Below, in pieces: positions 17,422-26,571 of a stretch of DNA of 64,000 bases. Origin of the DNA: Aquabacter sp. L1I39 (GTDB lineage: Bacteria > Pseudomonadota > Alphaproteobacteria > Rhizobiales > Xanthobacteraceae); assembly GCF_017742835.1 (NCBI RefSeq), contig NZ_CP072392.1:2216385-2280384 (forward strand), read 5' to 3'. How positions within the stretch are numbered: position 1 is the first letter of the stretch; every line of letters begins with the position of its first letter. Position numbers and translations under genes: made by a program. The notes beneath the pieces are model-generated. The model had not been told where the DNA came from. It did no database searches and saw only the letters and a list, made by a program, of their open reading frames with translations.

Positions 17422-18435
17422 ATGAGGCGCTTCGTTAAGGGTGTCGTTTGCGCAATCGGCCTGACGCTGGCTGCGCCGGCCTTCGCCGAAACCGACATCA
17501 AGTTCGCGTTGGACTGGAAGTTCGAGGGGCCGTCCGCCCCCTATTTCGTCGCCATCGACAAGGGTTTCTACAAGGCCGAGGGCCTGAACGTTACCATCGA
17601 CAGCGGCCCCGGCTCGGTGGCCGGCATCGCCCGCGTGGCGGCGGGCACCTATCCGCTCGGCTTCTTCGACATCAACTCGCTGGTCAAGTTCCACGACCAG
17701 AACCCGGACAAGGGCGTCAAGGCCGTCATGATGGTCTATGACACGCCGCCCTTCGCCATCGTGACCCTGGCCAAGACCGGCATCACCAAGCCCAAGGACC
17801 TGGAAGGCAAGATCCTCGGCGCGCCCGCGCCCGATGGCGCCTATGCCCAGTGGAAGGCCTTCGTGAAGGAGAACGCCATCGACGCCAGCAAGGTGACGGT
17901 GGAGAATGTGGGCTTCCCCGTGCGCGAGCCCATGCTGGCCGACGGCAAGGTGGACGCCATCACCGGCTTCTCCTTCTCCTCCTATTTCAACCTGCTCCAG
18001 AAGGGCATCAAGCCCGAGGACGTGAAGGTCATGCTCATGGCCGATTACGGCCTTGTGCTCTACGGCAATGCGGTGATCGTCAACGAGGCCTTCGCCAAGG
18101 CCAATCCGGCCGCCGTGGCCGGCTTCGTGCGCGCCACCATCAAGGGCATCATCTACACCGTGGCCAATCCCGAGGATGCCATCAAGTCGGTGATGAAGCG
18201 CAATGAGACCGGCGACGAGAAGGTGGAGCTCGCCCGGCTCAAGATGGCCATCAAGGACAATATCGCCACCGAATGGGTGACGAAGAATGGCGTCGGCGGC
18301 ATCGACCGGGACCGCATGAACAAGTCCATCGACCAGATCGCCGTCACCTATGACTTCAAGAACAAGCAGCCCGTGGCGGTGGACATCTTCACCGATGAAT
18401 TCCTGCCCCCGGCCGCCGAACGCAAGCTGAAGTGA
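17422..18435 (+). CDS. ABC transporter substrate-binding protein, NMT1/THI5-like
   Basis: A 337-residue exported binding protein: a signal peptide of ~22 residues ends PAFA before ETDIKFALDWKFEGPSAPYF, followed by FVAIDKGFYKAEGLNVTID, the NMT1/THI5-like opening. This fold binds pyrimidine precursors of thiamine, riboflavin-like compounds, or nitrate/sulfonate-type ligands. No TPP riboswitch was recognised in the 194-base leader, which argues weakly against a thiamine role. GGGAGAG precedes ATG 17422. ATPase and permease genes follow after a 210-base gap with paired palindromes. Confidence 0.88.
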   Translation: MRRFVKGVVCAIGLTLAAPAFAETDIKFALDWKFEGPSAPYFVAIDKGFYKAEGLNVTIDSGPGSVAGIARVAAGTYPLGFFDINSLVKFHDQNPDKGVKAVMMVYDTPPFAIVTLAKTGITKPKDLEGKILGAPAPDGAYAQWKAFVKENAIDASKVTVENVGFPVREPMLADGKVDAITGFSFSSYFNLLQKGIKPEDVKVMLMADYGLVLYGNAVIVNEAFAKANPAAVAGFVRATIKGIIYTVANPEDAIKSVMKRNETGDEKVELARLKMAIKDNIATEWVTKNGVGGIDRDRMNKSIDQIAVTYDFKNKQPVAVDIFTDEFLPPAAERKLK

Positions 18436-18458
18436 GGGCGGGGGCTGGCCAGGCCGGC

Positions 18459-18498
18459 CCCCTCTCTGGCCCTCCCCCCGCGGTTTCCGGAGGGCGAG
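18459..18498. repeat. Dispersed palindromic repeat, pair 4 copy a (degenerate)
   Basis: C-rich flank and CCCTCCCCCCGCGG left arm are kept, but the right arm is decayed to CCGGAGGGCGAG. Inverted relative to 18536-18574. Confidence 0.55.
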
Positions 18499-18535
18499 AA
18501 GATGGCTTGCACAGGAACATGACCTGCACAGAACA

Positions 18536-18574
18536 CTCCCTCTCCCGCTTGCGGGGGAGGGCTGGGGAGGGGGA
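18536..18574. repeat. Dispersed palindromic repeat, pair 4 copy b
   Basis: CCCTCTCCCGC-TT-GCGGGGGAGGG followed by CTGGGGAGGGGG; close to the reverse complement of the copies at 4121 and 13659. Confidence 0.75.
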
Positions 18575-18645
18575 AGGACGGGCGCGACCTCCCGAACTCC
18601 TCAAGCCGAGCCGCGACGAACCACTCTGCCTGAAAGGCTTGAGCC

Positions 18646-19425
18646 TTGATCCGCCTCCATGACGTAACCTTGTCCTATCGCGGCCGCACCGGCGATGTGA
18701 CCGCGCTCTCCCACACCTCACTGCATGTGAAGAAAGGCGAGTTCGCCGCCGTGGTCGGCCCTTCCGGCTGCGGCAAGTCCACGTTGATGAAGCTGGTGAC
18801 CGGCCTCATCCGCCCCACCAAGGGCAAGGTGGAGGTGGAGGGCCACGAGGTGACGGGCCCAGTGAAGGTGGCCGGCATGGCCTTCCAGCACGCCAACATG
18901 CTGCCCTGGCGCACCGTGCTGGACAATGTGATGCTGCCGCTGGAAATCGTCGAGCCCCACCGCAGCGCCTATCGCCGCGACAAGGCGGCCTACAAAACCC
19001 GCGCCCTGGACCTGCTCGGCGTGGTGGGCCTGCGCGAATTTGCCGATCGCTATCCCTGGGAAATGTCCGGCGGCATGCAGCAGCGCGCCTCGCTCTGCCG
19101 CTCCCTCATCCACGAGCCCGCGCTCCTGATGCTGGACGAGCCCTTCGCGGCCCTCGACGCCTTCACCCGCGAGGAATTGTGGTGCGTGCTCCGCGACCTC
19201 TGGCAGCGGCTCGGCTTCACCGTGATCCTGGTGACCCACGATCTGCGGGAGGCCGCCTTCCTGGCGGACACCATCCATGTGATGAGCGCCCGGCCCGGCC
19301 ATATCGTGGAGAGCCGCGCGGTGGATTTCCCCCGCCCCCGCGCGCTCGACATCTGCTACGGGTCCGATTTCACCACCCTCGTCCATGACCTCCGCAACAA
19401 GATCGCCGAAGTGAGGCAGGCATGA
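18646..19425 (+). CDS. ABC transporter ATP-binding protein, SsuB/TauB type
   Basis: ATPase of 259 residues in the nitrate/sulfonate/taurine-type family. Walker A GPSGCGKST at 38-46, signature EMSGGMQQRASLCRSL, Walker B LLMLDEPFAALDAFTREEL. No ATG or GTG fits; the start is TTG at 18646, with GAAAGG eight bases upstream. Its stop overlaps the permease start (ATGA). Confidence 0.92.
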   Translation: MIRLHDVTLSYRGRTGDVTALSHTSLHVKKGEFAAVVGPSGCGKSTLMKLVTGLIRPTKGKVEVEGHEVTGPVKVAGMAFQHANMLPWRTVLDNVMLPLEIVEPHRSAYRRDKAAYKTRALDLLGVVGLREFADRYPWEMSGGMQQRASLCRSLIHEPALLMLDEPFAALDAFTREELWCVLRDLWQRLGFTVILVTHDLREAAFLADTIHVMSARPGHIVESRAVDFPRPRALDICYGSDFTTLVHDLRNKIAEVRQA

Positions 19426-20192
19426 AGATCACCAGCGAAGACCTCACGCCGGTCACCTTCACCGTCGCTTTGTTCGTGATCTGGGAGGCGGCCTGCTACC
19501 TGTTCAAGATCGACAGCTTCATCCTGCCGGCCCCCAGCGCCATCTTCGCCGCCATGGTGCAATATTGGTGGCCGCTGCTGAAGAACTCCTTCGTCACCTT
19601 GTGGACCACGGCCGCCGGCTTCCTGCTGGCGGTGGCCTTCGGCATCGCGCTGGGGCTGGTGGTGGGCTGGTCGCGGGCGATCTATCGCGGGCTTTATCCG
19701 GTGATGATCGGCTTCAACTCCATCCCCAAGGTGGCGGTTGTGCCCATTCTCATCATGTGGTTCGGCATCGGCGAGATCCCGGCCATCCTCACCGCCTTCC
19801 TGATCTCCTTCTTCCCCATCGTGGTGAACGTGGCCACCGGCCTTGCAACCACCGAGCCGGAGCTGGAGGACGTGCTCCGCGCGCTCGGCGCCAGCAAGCT
19901 CGACATCATGCGCAAGGTGGGCATCCCCCGCACCGGGCCCTATCTCTTCGGCGCGCTGAAGGTGGCCATCACGCTCGCCTTCGTGGGCGCGGTGGTGTCC
20001 GAGACCATCGGGGCCAATGCGGGGCTCGGCCACCTGATGGTCCAGGCCGGCTCCAACTTCCAGATGCCGCTGGTCTTCGCCGGGCTGATGATGCTCGCCA
20101 TTGAGGGCATCCTCATGTACGCGGTCTTCGCGGTGCTGGAAAAGCGCATGGTCTCCTGGGCCTTCCGCTCCTCCATGAGCGCGGCGGCCTGA
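19422..20192 (+). CDS. ABC transporter permease, SsuC/TauC type
   Basis: Permease of 256 residues with about six membrane helices and the cytoplasmic coupling motif (EPELEDVLRALGASKLDIMRKVGIP read as EDVLRALGASKLDIMRKV). N-terminal FILPAPSAIFAAM is typical. With the binding protein and ATPase it completes one importer. A strong terminator-like hairpin lies in the convergent gap to the gamma-glutamyltransferase gene. Confidence 0.92.
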   Translation: MKITSEDLTPVTFTVALFVIWEAACYLFKIDSFILPAPSAIFAAMVQYWWPLLKNSFVTLWTTAAGFLLAVAFGIALGLVVGWSRAIYRGLYPVMIGFNSIPKVAVVPILIMWFGIGEIPAILTAFLISFFPIVVNVATGLATTEPELEDVLRALGASKLDIMRKVGIPRTGPYLFGALKVAITLAFVGAVVSETIGANAGLGHLMVQAGSNFQMPLVFAGLMMLAIEGILMYAVFAVLEKRMVSWAFRSSMSAAA

Positions 20193-20229
20193 AGGCTCTC
20201 CTGCGCCACGCGCACTTCACCTTTGAACC

Positions 20230-20260
20230 GGGCGCCCGTCATCTTCGCGATGGGGCGCCC
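20230..20260 (+). terminator. Terminator after the NMT1-type ABC genes
   Basis: Two GGGCGCCC blocks (20230-20237, 20253-20260) with pairing continued inward by CATC/GATG around a TTCGC loop, followed by GCTTCATTTT. It is in a convergent gap, so it may serve the ABC operon. Confidence 0.55.
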
Positions 20261-20282
20261 GCTTCATTTTGAGACGTGCCTG

Positions 20283-21869
20283 CTACCAGCCAAGCGCCAT
20301 CCCATCCTTGCGCGGATCGGACCCGCCGATCAGCAGGCCCCGCCCGCGGTCGATGCGGATCGCCTGGGCACCGCCAATGGCCTGGTCGGCCGACGTGATC
20401 GTATGGCCACGCGCCGCAAGCCCGGCGCGCAGGTCGGCGCCGAACGTGTCCTCCACCTGGAGCACGCCGTCATGGGCGAAGCTGCGAGGGGCATCGGCGG
20501 CGGCCTGGGGATCGCGGCCAAGATCCAGCACCTGCATGAGAAGATGAGCGTGCCCCGCCGCCTGGTAATGCCCACCCATGACGCCGAACGGCATGAAGGG
20601 ATGGCCGTCCCCGTCCAGCGCCATGCCGGGAATGATGGTGTGCAGCGGCCTCTTGCCCCCATCCATGCGGTTGGGATGCCCTTCGGCGAAGGTGAATCCC
20701 AGGCCGCGATTGTGCAGCATCACGCCGGTGGCCGGATCGAAGATGCCGGAGCCGAAGGCGTTGAACAGGGAATTGATGAAGGACACGCAGTTGAGGTCCC
20801 GGTCCACCACGCACAGATAGATGGTATCCGTGTGCGCCGTGCGGTCATGCGGCGGCGCGGTGCGGGCGGTCTCCATGGAAATGGCATCCGCCAGGGCCCG
20901 CGCATGGGCGGCCGAGAGCAGGCGCTCCACGGGCGCCGCCGCGAAGGCCGGATCCGCGCACCAGGTGTTGCGCTCCCAATAGGCAAGCTTGGTCGCCTCG
21001 GAGAAGAGGTGGATGCGATCCAGCTCCGAAAGCCCGGCGAGATCCTGCCCGCTGGCGGTGAGGATATTCAGCAGCATCAGGGCGGTGATGCCCTGCCCGT
21101 TGGGCGGGCATTCCAGCACGTCGATGCCGCGATAGCGGGTGCGGATGGGCGTGACCGCTTCGCCGTGATGGGCGGCGAAATCTTCTGCCGTATGAAGCCC
21201 GCCGGCCGCGCGCAGCGTGGCGGCGAGGCTCTCCGCGACCGCGCCCTCATAGAAGGCCGCCCGTCCATTGCGGGCGATGGCGGCCAGCGTCCCGGCCAAG
21301 GCGGGATTGGCAAAGCGCTCGCCTGCCTTAAGGGCACGCCCGTCCCGCAGGAACAGCGCCGCCGCCTCGGGCCGAGCCTTGGCGCGGGCCTCGAAATGGG
21401 CCCAGTCCCAGGCAACGCGGGGATGCACGATGCAGCCCTCGCGGGCGAGCGTGATGGCGGGGCCGAGCAGGCGATCCAGCGGCAGGCGGCCATGGCCGGA
21501 ATGGAGCGCCATCCAGGCATCCACCGCGCCGGGCACGGTCACCGTATGGGCATCGGTGGGCTGAAGCGCGTTGATGCCGCGCTCGGCGAAATGGTCGGCC
21601 TTGGCGGCGGCCGGCGCGCGACCCGAGCCATTATAGGCGTTCACCGCGCCCGCTGCGTCCGCATGGATGAAGAAGGCATCGCCGCCAATGCCGGTCATCT
21701 GCGGTTCGGCGATGCACAGCACGGCTGCGGCGGCGAGCGCCGCATCGGCGGCGCTTCCCCCCTCCCGCAGCACCTCGATGGCGGCAAGGGTTGCCAGCGG
21801 ATGGGAGGTGGCGACCATCGCCGTCTCCCCATAGGCCGCCGAGCGGCCGGGCCTTTGGAAATCTCGCAC
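20283..21869 (-). CDS. Gamma-glutamyltransferase family protein
   Basis: Ntn-hydrolase family that cleaves gamma-glutamyl amides (glutathione and related). The 528-residue protein has RPGRSAAYGETAMVATSHPLAT near its start, GGSAADAALA, the region HTDTIYLCVVDRDLN with the presumed autoprocessing/catalytic Thr, and the C-terminal PFGVMGGHYQAAGH. No signal peptide is seen, unlike classical periplasmic GGT. GTG at 21869 with GGGAGAG upstream is preferred; ATG at 21917 would add 16 non-family residues. A role in amide hydrolysis for the neighbouring catabolic locus is possible. Confidence 0.87.
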   Translation of the reverse strand: MRDFQRPGRSAAYGETAMVATSHPLATLAAIEVLREGGSAADAALAAAAVLCIAEPQMTGIGGDAFFIHADAAGAVNAYNGSGRAPAAAKADHFAERGINALQPTDAHTVTVPGAVDAWMALHSGHGRLPLDRLLGPAITLAREGCIVHPRVAWDWAHFEARAKARPEAAALFLRDGRALKAGERFANPALAGTLAAIARNGRAAFYEGAVAESLAATLRAAGGLHTAEDFAAHHGEAVTPIRTRYRGIDVLECPPNGQGITALMLLNILTASGQDLAGLSELDRIHLFSEATKLAYWERNTWCADPAFAAAPVERLLSAAHARALADAISMETARTAPPHDRTAHTDTIYLCVVDRDLNCVSFINSLFNAFGSGIFDPATGVMLHNRGLGFTFAEGHPNRMDGGKRPLHTIIPGMALDGDGHPFMPFGVMGGHYQAAGHAHLLMQVLDLGRDPQAAADAPRSFAHDGVLQVEDTFGADLRAGLAARGHTITSADQAIGGAQAIRIDRGRGLLIGGSDPRKDGMALGW

Positions 21870-21932
21870 CGTTTCTCTCCCTGCGGATCGCGTCTTCGGG
21901 GCGATGCCGTGTTGCATGTTGAATCTGCCGCC

Positions 21933-22523
21933 TCAGACGGCGGAGGCACTCGTCTTGCGCTTGCGCTTGGGGGTATCGGCGGTCAACGCATCTATGACCG
22001 CCAGCGTGCGCGGCCCGGTGTCGGCGAGGCGTCGCATCACGTCCCGAAGGGCGCGGAAGTCCTGCGCCTCCAGCGGCTCGAACAGGGCGTCATTGGCGGG
22101 GCATTGAATATGGCTCAGCCCCCGCAGGCGCTTGCGTGCCTCATCGGTGATGGCCAGTACCACGCGGCGGCGGTCGTCGGGATTGACGGTCTTGGTGACG
22201 AGGTCCGCCGCCACCAGCTTGTTGACTTCGATGGTCACGAAGGCGCCGGACAAATGCAGATGCTCGGCCAGTTGGTTGACGCCCAGTTCCCCGTTGCTCT
22301 CGCTGAGGCGGGCGATGGAAATGAGCAGCGTGTATTGCGTGCCGGACAGGCCGATCTGCTGGCCGAGCCGATTGCGCACTTCCTGAATGGCCGACGAAAA
22401 GGCGAGCATGTCGTGCACCAGTTCGCGGAATTCGCGATCCGATCCGCCCACCAGGAGCGCCGGGCGGGACGCGGTGAGCGGCAGGGAGGTGCGGGCATCT
22501 GCCTCCGGCATGGGCGGCTCCAT
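21933..22523 (-). CDS. MarR-family transcriptional regulator
   Basis: Winged-helix regulator of 196 residues: LSGTQYTLLISIARL, then LGVNQLAEHLHLSGAFVTIEVNKLVAADLVTKTVNPDDRRRVVLAIT is the DNA-binding wing-helix region. A basic tail (TPKRKRKTSASAV) follows the domain. It diverges from the flavin reductase/monooxygenase operon with a perfect palindrome between, so it probably responds to an aromatic substrate or product of that pathway. A second ATG at 22511 is possible. Confidence 0.9.
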   Translation of the reverse strand: MEPPMPEADARTSLPLTASRPALLVGGSDREFRELVHDMLAFSSAIQEVRNRLGQQIGLSGTQYTLLISIARLSESNGELGVNQLAEHLHLSGAFVTIEVNKLVAADLVTKTVNPDDRRRVVLAITDEARKRLRGLSHIQCPANDALFEPLEAQDFRALRDVMRRLADTGPRTLAVIDALTADTPKRKRKTSASAV

Positions 22524-22585
22524 TCAAACGCGCGATTCCCCCCTCTTAAGAGGTGTCGGCGCTTGACGTCCATCCCTTTCGCAAT

Positions 22586-22604
22586 TAGCTTTGCATCAAA
22601 GCTA
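22586..22604. promoter_or_regulatory. MarR operator, site 1
   Basis: TAGCTTTGCATCAAAGCTA is a perfect 8-bp inverted repeat around CAT, in the divergent gap between marR (start 22523) and the flavin reductase gene (start 22633). Position and symmetry are classic for a MarR dimer site. A related site is at 32581-32599. Confidence 0.65.
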
Positions 22605-22632
22605 TTATAGACCTTCCGTGGAATCAGGCATC

Positions 22633-23190
22633 ATGTCGCACGCCTCTTCGCACGCAGCACCAGGCCCCGCCCCGGCTGGGCCCGCCCCCACCAACGCGTT
22701 CGACCCGCGCGCCTTCCGGCAGGCGCTGGGTCACTTCGCTACCGGGGTCGCCATCGTCACCGCCCGCACCGCGCAAGGCGAGAGCGTGGGCATGACCATG
22801 AGTTCCTTCAACTCCGTCTCGCTCGACCCGCCCCTCGTCCTCTTTTCCGTGGCCAAGACCGCCTATTCGCTCGCCGCCATGCAGCAGGCCCGCGGCTTCG
22901 GCATCAACATTCTGGGCCAGGGCCAGCAGGATCTGTCCAACCGCTTCGCCCGCGCGCTGGACGACAAGTGGCAGGACGTGGACCACACGCCCGGCGCCCA
23001 TGACGCGCCCCTCATCTCCGGCGCCATCGCCCATTTCGAGTGCGAGCCCTTCGCCCGGCACGATGGCGGCGACCACGAAATCTTCCTGGCCCGCGTGCTG
23101 CGCTTTTCCGCGCCGGGCCTTGGCGATCCGCTGATCTTCTTCCGCGGCCGCTATCACGCCCTCGCCTCCGGCCAGACGCCGGACTGCTGA
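22633..23190 (+). CDS. Flavin reductase of two-component monooxygenase (HpaC-like)
   Basis: Supplies reduced flavin to the adjacent HpaB-type monooxygenase. The 185-residue protein has the flavin reductase-like domain from residue ~25: FRQALGHFATGVAIVTA, GMTMSSFNSVSLDPPLVLFSV, GFGINILGQGQQDLSNRFA, PLIFFRGRYHAL. ATG 22633 fits the family; an upstream TTG frame extension is not conserved. First gene of the plus-strand operon behind the MarR palindrome. Confidence 0.92.
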   Translation: MSHASSHAAPGPAPAGPAPTNAFDPRAFRQALGHFATGVAIVTARTAQGESVGMTMSSFNSVSLDPPLVLFSVAKTAYSLAAMQQARGFGINILGQGQQDLSNRFARALDDKWQDVDHTPGAHDAPLISGAIAHFECEPFARHDGGDHEIFLARVLRFSAPGLGDPLIFFRGRYHALASGQTPDC

Positions 23191-23224
23191 TTTTACAACA
23201 ACATCGCTTCCAGAGGTCCCTGCC

Positions 23225-24709
23225 ATGATCAAGACCGGCGCCCAGCACATCGCCTCCCTGAAAGACGGCCGCGAGATTTTCCTCGACGGCCAGCTGGTGG
23301 ACGATTCCACCACCCACCCCGCCTTTGCCGGTGCCATCGCCTCCGTCGGCAAGATGTTCGATTTCCACAGCGCGCCGGAAAACCGCGAGCTGATGACGTT
23401 CGAGACCGACACCGGCACCCGCGCCAACCGCATCTGGCAGTTGCCCACCTCCTACGAGGAGATGAAGACCCGCCGCATGGCGCTGGAGGCCTGGACGGAG
23501 CTTCATGCCGGCTTCCTCGGCCGCGCCCCCGACCATGTGGCCTCGTGCATTTCCGGCATGTATATGGGCCTCGACAAGTTCGAGGCCTACGACCCGGCCC
23601 GCGCCAAGGCACTGGCGGATTATTACCGCTACGCCCGCGACAACGACCTTTATCTCACCTACGTCATCATCAACCCGCAGGCGGACCGTTCCAAGAGCGC
23701 GGCCGAGCAGCAGGACCCCTATCTGTCCGCCGCCATCGTGGACCGCGACGCGGAAGGCATCACGGTGCGCGGGGCCAAGATGCTGGCCACCGGCGGCATC
23801 ATGGCCAATGAGGTGTTCGTCACCTGCATTCAGCCCTTGCCCCCCGGCGACGAGAAATATGCCCTGTCCTTCGCCATTCCCATGAATGCCAAGGGCCTGA
23901 AGATCCTGTCTCGCAAGTCCTACGAGGCCGGCGCGCCGTCGGTGTTCGACAATCCGCTGTCCTCCCGCTTCGACGAGAATGACGCGGTGCTCTATTTCGA
24001 CGACGTGAAGGTGCCCTGGGACCGCATCTTCATCGTGGACAGCCGCGAGATGACGGGCGCCCAGTTCCACGCGACGCCCGCCCATGTCTACCAGAACTAC
24101 CAGGCGCAGATCCGCCTCTCGGTGAAGATGCGCTTCCTGCTGGGCCTTGCCCGCCGCATCACGGAAGTGAACGGCACCACCAATTTCCCGCAGGTGCGCG
24201 AGACGCTGGGACAGCTGGCCGCCGAAGCCGGCATGGTGGACGCCTTCGTCGCCGCCATGGAGGCCAAGGGCACCCATTACGGCCCCTATTTCGTGCCCGA
24301 CCGCCACACGCTTTATGCCGCGCAGACGCTCGCCCAGCAGGTCTATGGCAAGGTCATCACCACGCTCCGGGAACTGGCTGGCGGCGGCATGATCATGCTG
24401 CCCTCCTCCGTGCACGACTTTGAGAATCCCGAGCTGGCGCGCCTCATCGGCAAGACCCAGCAGTCGCCCGCCGCCTCGGCGGAGGAGAAGGTGAAGTTCT
24501 ACAAGCTCGCCTGGGATGCGGTCGGCTCGGAATTTGCCTCCCGCCACACCCAGTACGAGATGTTCTATGCAGGCGCGAGCTTCGTGGTGAAGGGCCACTC
24601 CTTCCGCACCTATGACTGGGCCCGCGCCGACGGCCTGCTCAACCGCATGCTCTCGGGCTACGAGCTCTCCGACGAGGTCAAGGTCCCGGTCGCCCGCGCC
24701 GCCGAATAA
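23225..24709 (+). CDS. 4-hydroxyphenylacetate 3-monooxygenase (HpaB) family flavin hydroxylase
   Basis: FADH2-dependent ring hydroxylase of the HpaB / acyl-CoA dehydrogenase-like fold; 494 residues. Recognisable parts: RMALEAWTELHAGFLGRAPDHV, YVIINPQADRS, GAKMLATGGIMANEVFV, SRFDENDAVLYFDDVKVPWDR, GGGMIMLPSS. HpaB relatives hydroxylate phenols, pyrrole carboxylates and chlorophenols; the sequence does not fix the substrate. The flavin reductase partner is just upstream and a cupin just downstream, so the three form a functional unit. Confidence 0.9.
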   Translation: MIKTGAQHIASLKDGREIFLDGQLVDDSTTHPAFAGAIASVGKMFDFHSAPENRELMTFETDTGTRANRIWQLPTSYEEMKTRRMALEAWTELHAGFLGRAPDHVASCISGMYMGLDKFEAYDPARAKALADYYRYARDNDLYLTYVIINPQADRSKSAAEQQDPYLSAAIVDRDAEGITVRGAKMLATGGIMANEVFVTCIQPLPPGDEKYALSFAIPMNAKGLKILSRKSYEAGAPSVFDNPLSSRFDENDAVLYFDDVKVPWDRIFIVDSREMTGAQFHATPAHVYQNYQAQIRLSVKMRFLLGLARRITEVNGTTNFPQVRETLGQLAAEAGMVDAFVAAMEAKGTHYGPYFVPDRHTLYAAQTLAQQVYGKVITTLRELAGGGMIMLPSSVHDFENPELARLIGKTQQSPAASAEEKVKFYKLAWDAVGSEFASRHTQYEMFYAGASFVVKGHSFRTYDWARADGLLNRMLSGYELSDEVKVPVARAAE

Positions 24710-24744
24710 TCCCTCACCCCTTCCAGACGAGGAAAGACGCCGAA

Positions 24745-25125
24745 ATGGCCATCAACAAAGTGCATGACGAATTCTATACCCTCGACCTGACCACCGGATG
24801 GGAAGTGCCCCCCGGCTATCCGTCGGGCATTCAGCAGAAGATCCTGTCCGGCGCGCTGGACGAGAAAAACAAGAGTGGCTCGCGCACGCGCCTGTTGCGC
24901 TTCGATCCCGGCGTCTACACCACCAAGCCCTTTGTGCATGACTATTGGGAAGAGGTGTTCCTGGTCACTGGCGACCTCACCGTGGGCAATGACGACAAAG
25001 GCGAGGGCGGCCAGTCCTTCGCGCCCTTCACCTATGCGGTGCGCCCGCCGGGGGCCTTCCACGGCCCGTTCAAGTCCGATAAGGGCTGCATGCTGCTCGA
25101 GATTCACTATTTCGATCCGGCCTGA
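24745..25125 (+). CDS. Small cupin-domain protein
   Basis: 126 residues with a single cupin barrel: TRLLRFDPGVYTTKPFVHDYWEEVFLVTGDL carries the His and Glu of motif 1 and RPPGAFHGPF the His of motif 2. It lies 35 bases after the HpaB-type gene with a GAGGAAAG ribosome site. Small cupins in such operons may be dioxygenases or isomerases acting on the hydroxylated product; no specific reaction can be assigned. Confidence 0.8.
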   Translation: MAINKVHDEFYTLDLTTGWEVPPGYPSGIQQKILSGALDEKNKSGSRTRLLRFDPGVYTTKPFVHDYWEEVFLVTGDLTVGNDDKGEGGQSFAPFTYAVRPPGAFHGPFKSDKGCMLLEIHYFDPA

Positions 25126-25180
25126 AGTCCCAACCTTGAACCCGCGCCCCAACCGGGCGCGGGGCCATGACGGCGGTCCC

Positions 25181-26539
25181 ATGCCCACCTCTCCCCAGCC
25201 GACCCTCGCCTCCCTCGCCGAAGACCTCGCCTCCGGACGCACGCGCTCCGTCGATCTGGTCGAAGCCTGCCTCGCCCGCATCGAAGACGCCGATGGCGAA
25301 GGCGCCCGCGCTTTCTCGCTGGTGGATCGCGCCGGCGCGCTGAAGGCGGCCGAGGGGTTCGACGCGCTGCGGGCGGCAGGGGCCGCGCCCTCCCCGTTCG
25401 CCGGCATCCCCATCGGCATCAAGGACCTGTTCGACGTGGCCGGCCAGGTGACCACCGCCGGCTCCAAGGTGCTGGCCGATGCCCCGCCCGCCCCGCGCGA
25501 TGCCCCCTCCGTGGCGCGGCTGCGCAAGGCCGGGTTCGTCTTCATCGGCCGCAACACCATGACCGAGTTCGCCTATTCCGGGCTCGGCCTCAATCCGCAT
25601 TACGGCTCCCCCCGCGCGCCTTATGACCGGGCCACCGGCCGCATTTCCGGCGGCTCCACCTCGGGCGGCGCGGTGGCGGTGGCCGATGGCATGGCCCATG
25701 CCGCGCTCGGCACAGATACCGGCGGCTCGGCCCGCATCCCCGCCGCCTTCTGCGGCATTGTCGGCTTCAAGCCCACCGCGCGCCGGGTGCCTCTGGATGG
25801 CGCCTTCCCGCTCTCCTCTTCGCTGGATTCCATCGGCCCCATGGCGCGCTCGGTGGCCTGCTGCGCCGCGCTGGACGCCATCCTGGCGGGCGAGGAACCG
25901 ACGCTGCTCACCGCCCGCCCGCTCGCCGGCCTGCGGCTGCTGATCCCCGCCACGGTGGCGCTGGACGAACTGGACAGCACGGTCGCCTCCGCCTTCGAGG
26001 CGACCATCGCCCGGCTCTCCCAGGCGGGCGCCCGCGTCACCTCCGCCCCGTTCCCGGAATTTGGCGAGGTGGCCGGCATCAATGCCAAGGGCGGCTTCAC
26101 GGCGGCGGAGAGCTATGCCGTCCACCGTGCCCTGCTGGCGGAGAAGGCCGAGGGCTATGACCCGCGCGTGTCCGTGCGCATCAAGCGCGGCGCCGACCAG
26201 TCGGCGGCAGATTATCTCGACATCCTCGCCGCCCGCCGCGCCCTCATCAAGCGCGCCACCGCGCGCCTTGCGCCCTATGACGCGCTGGTGCTGCCCACCA
26301 CACCCGTCATCCCGCCCCGCGTGGCGGACCTGGAAGGGGACGATGCGGCCTATGGCAAGGCGAACCTGCTGATCCTGCGCAACCCCACCCTCATCAACAT
26401 GATCGACGGCTGCGCCATTTCCCTGCCCGTGGCGGGCGAAGGGGGCGCGCCGACGGGGCTGATGCTGGCGGGCCCGGCGGAGAGCGATGCGCGCATCTTC
26501 GCCATCGCGGCGGGGATCGAGGCGGTGCTGAAGGGCTGA
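25181..26539 (+). CDS. Amidase signature-family hydrolase
   Basis: Hydrolyses a C-N amide bond. The 452-residue protein has the Ser-cisSer-Lys triad: Lys81 in PIGIKDLFD, Ser161 in GGSTSGG and nucleophile Ser183 in GTDTGGSARIPAAFCG. The frame is open upstream but ATG 25181 matches the family start (SLAEDLASGRTRSVDLVEACLARIE). The closest sub-type by feel is the allophanate hydrolase/mandelamide-type amidases, which I cannot separate by eye. Likely releases an amine or ammonia from a pathway intermediate. Confidence 0.9.
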   Translation: MPTSPQPTLASLAEDLASGRTRSVDLVEACLARIEDADGEGARAFSLVDRAGALKAAEGFDALRAAGAAPSPFAGIPIGIKDLFDVAGQVTTAGSKVLADAPPAPRDAPSVARLRKAGFVFIGRNTMTEFAYSGLGLNPHYGSPRAPYDRATGRISGGSTSGGAVAVADGMAHAALGTDTGGSARIPAAFCGIVGFKPTARRVPLDGAFPLSSSLDSIGPMARSVACCAALDAILAGEEPTLLTARPLAGLRLLIPATVALDELDSTVASAFEATIARLSQAGARVTSAPFPEFGEVAGINAKGGFTAAESYAVHRALLAEKAEGYDPRVSVRIKRGADQSAADYLDILAARRALIKRATARLAPYDALVLPTTPVIPPRVADLEGDDAAYGKANLLILRNPTLINMIDGCAISLPVAGEGGAPTGLMLAGPAESDARIFAIAAGIEAVLKG

Positions 26540-26546
26540 CGACGAG

Positions 26547-26566
26547 GCCGCGCCCTCGGGCGCGGC
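26547..26566. terminator. Hairpin in convergent gap
   Basis: GCCGCGCCC-TC-GGGCGCGGC lies between the amidase stop and the converging GntR gene stop. No T-run is present; it may act in both directions. Confidence 0.45.
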
Positions 26567-26571
26567 ACGCC

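Noticed and set aside
20223..22610. 795-codon plus-strand frame opposite GGT and MarR genes
   Set aside because: Both minus-strand genes have clear family motifs; this frame has none.
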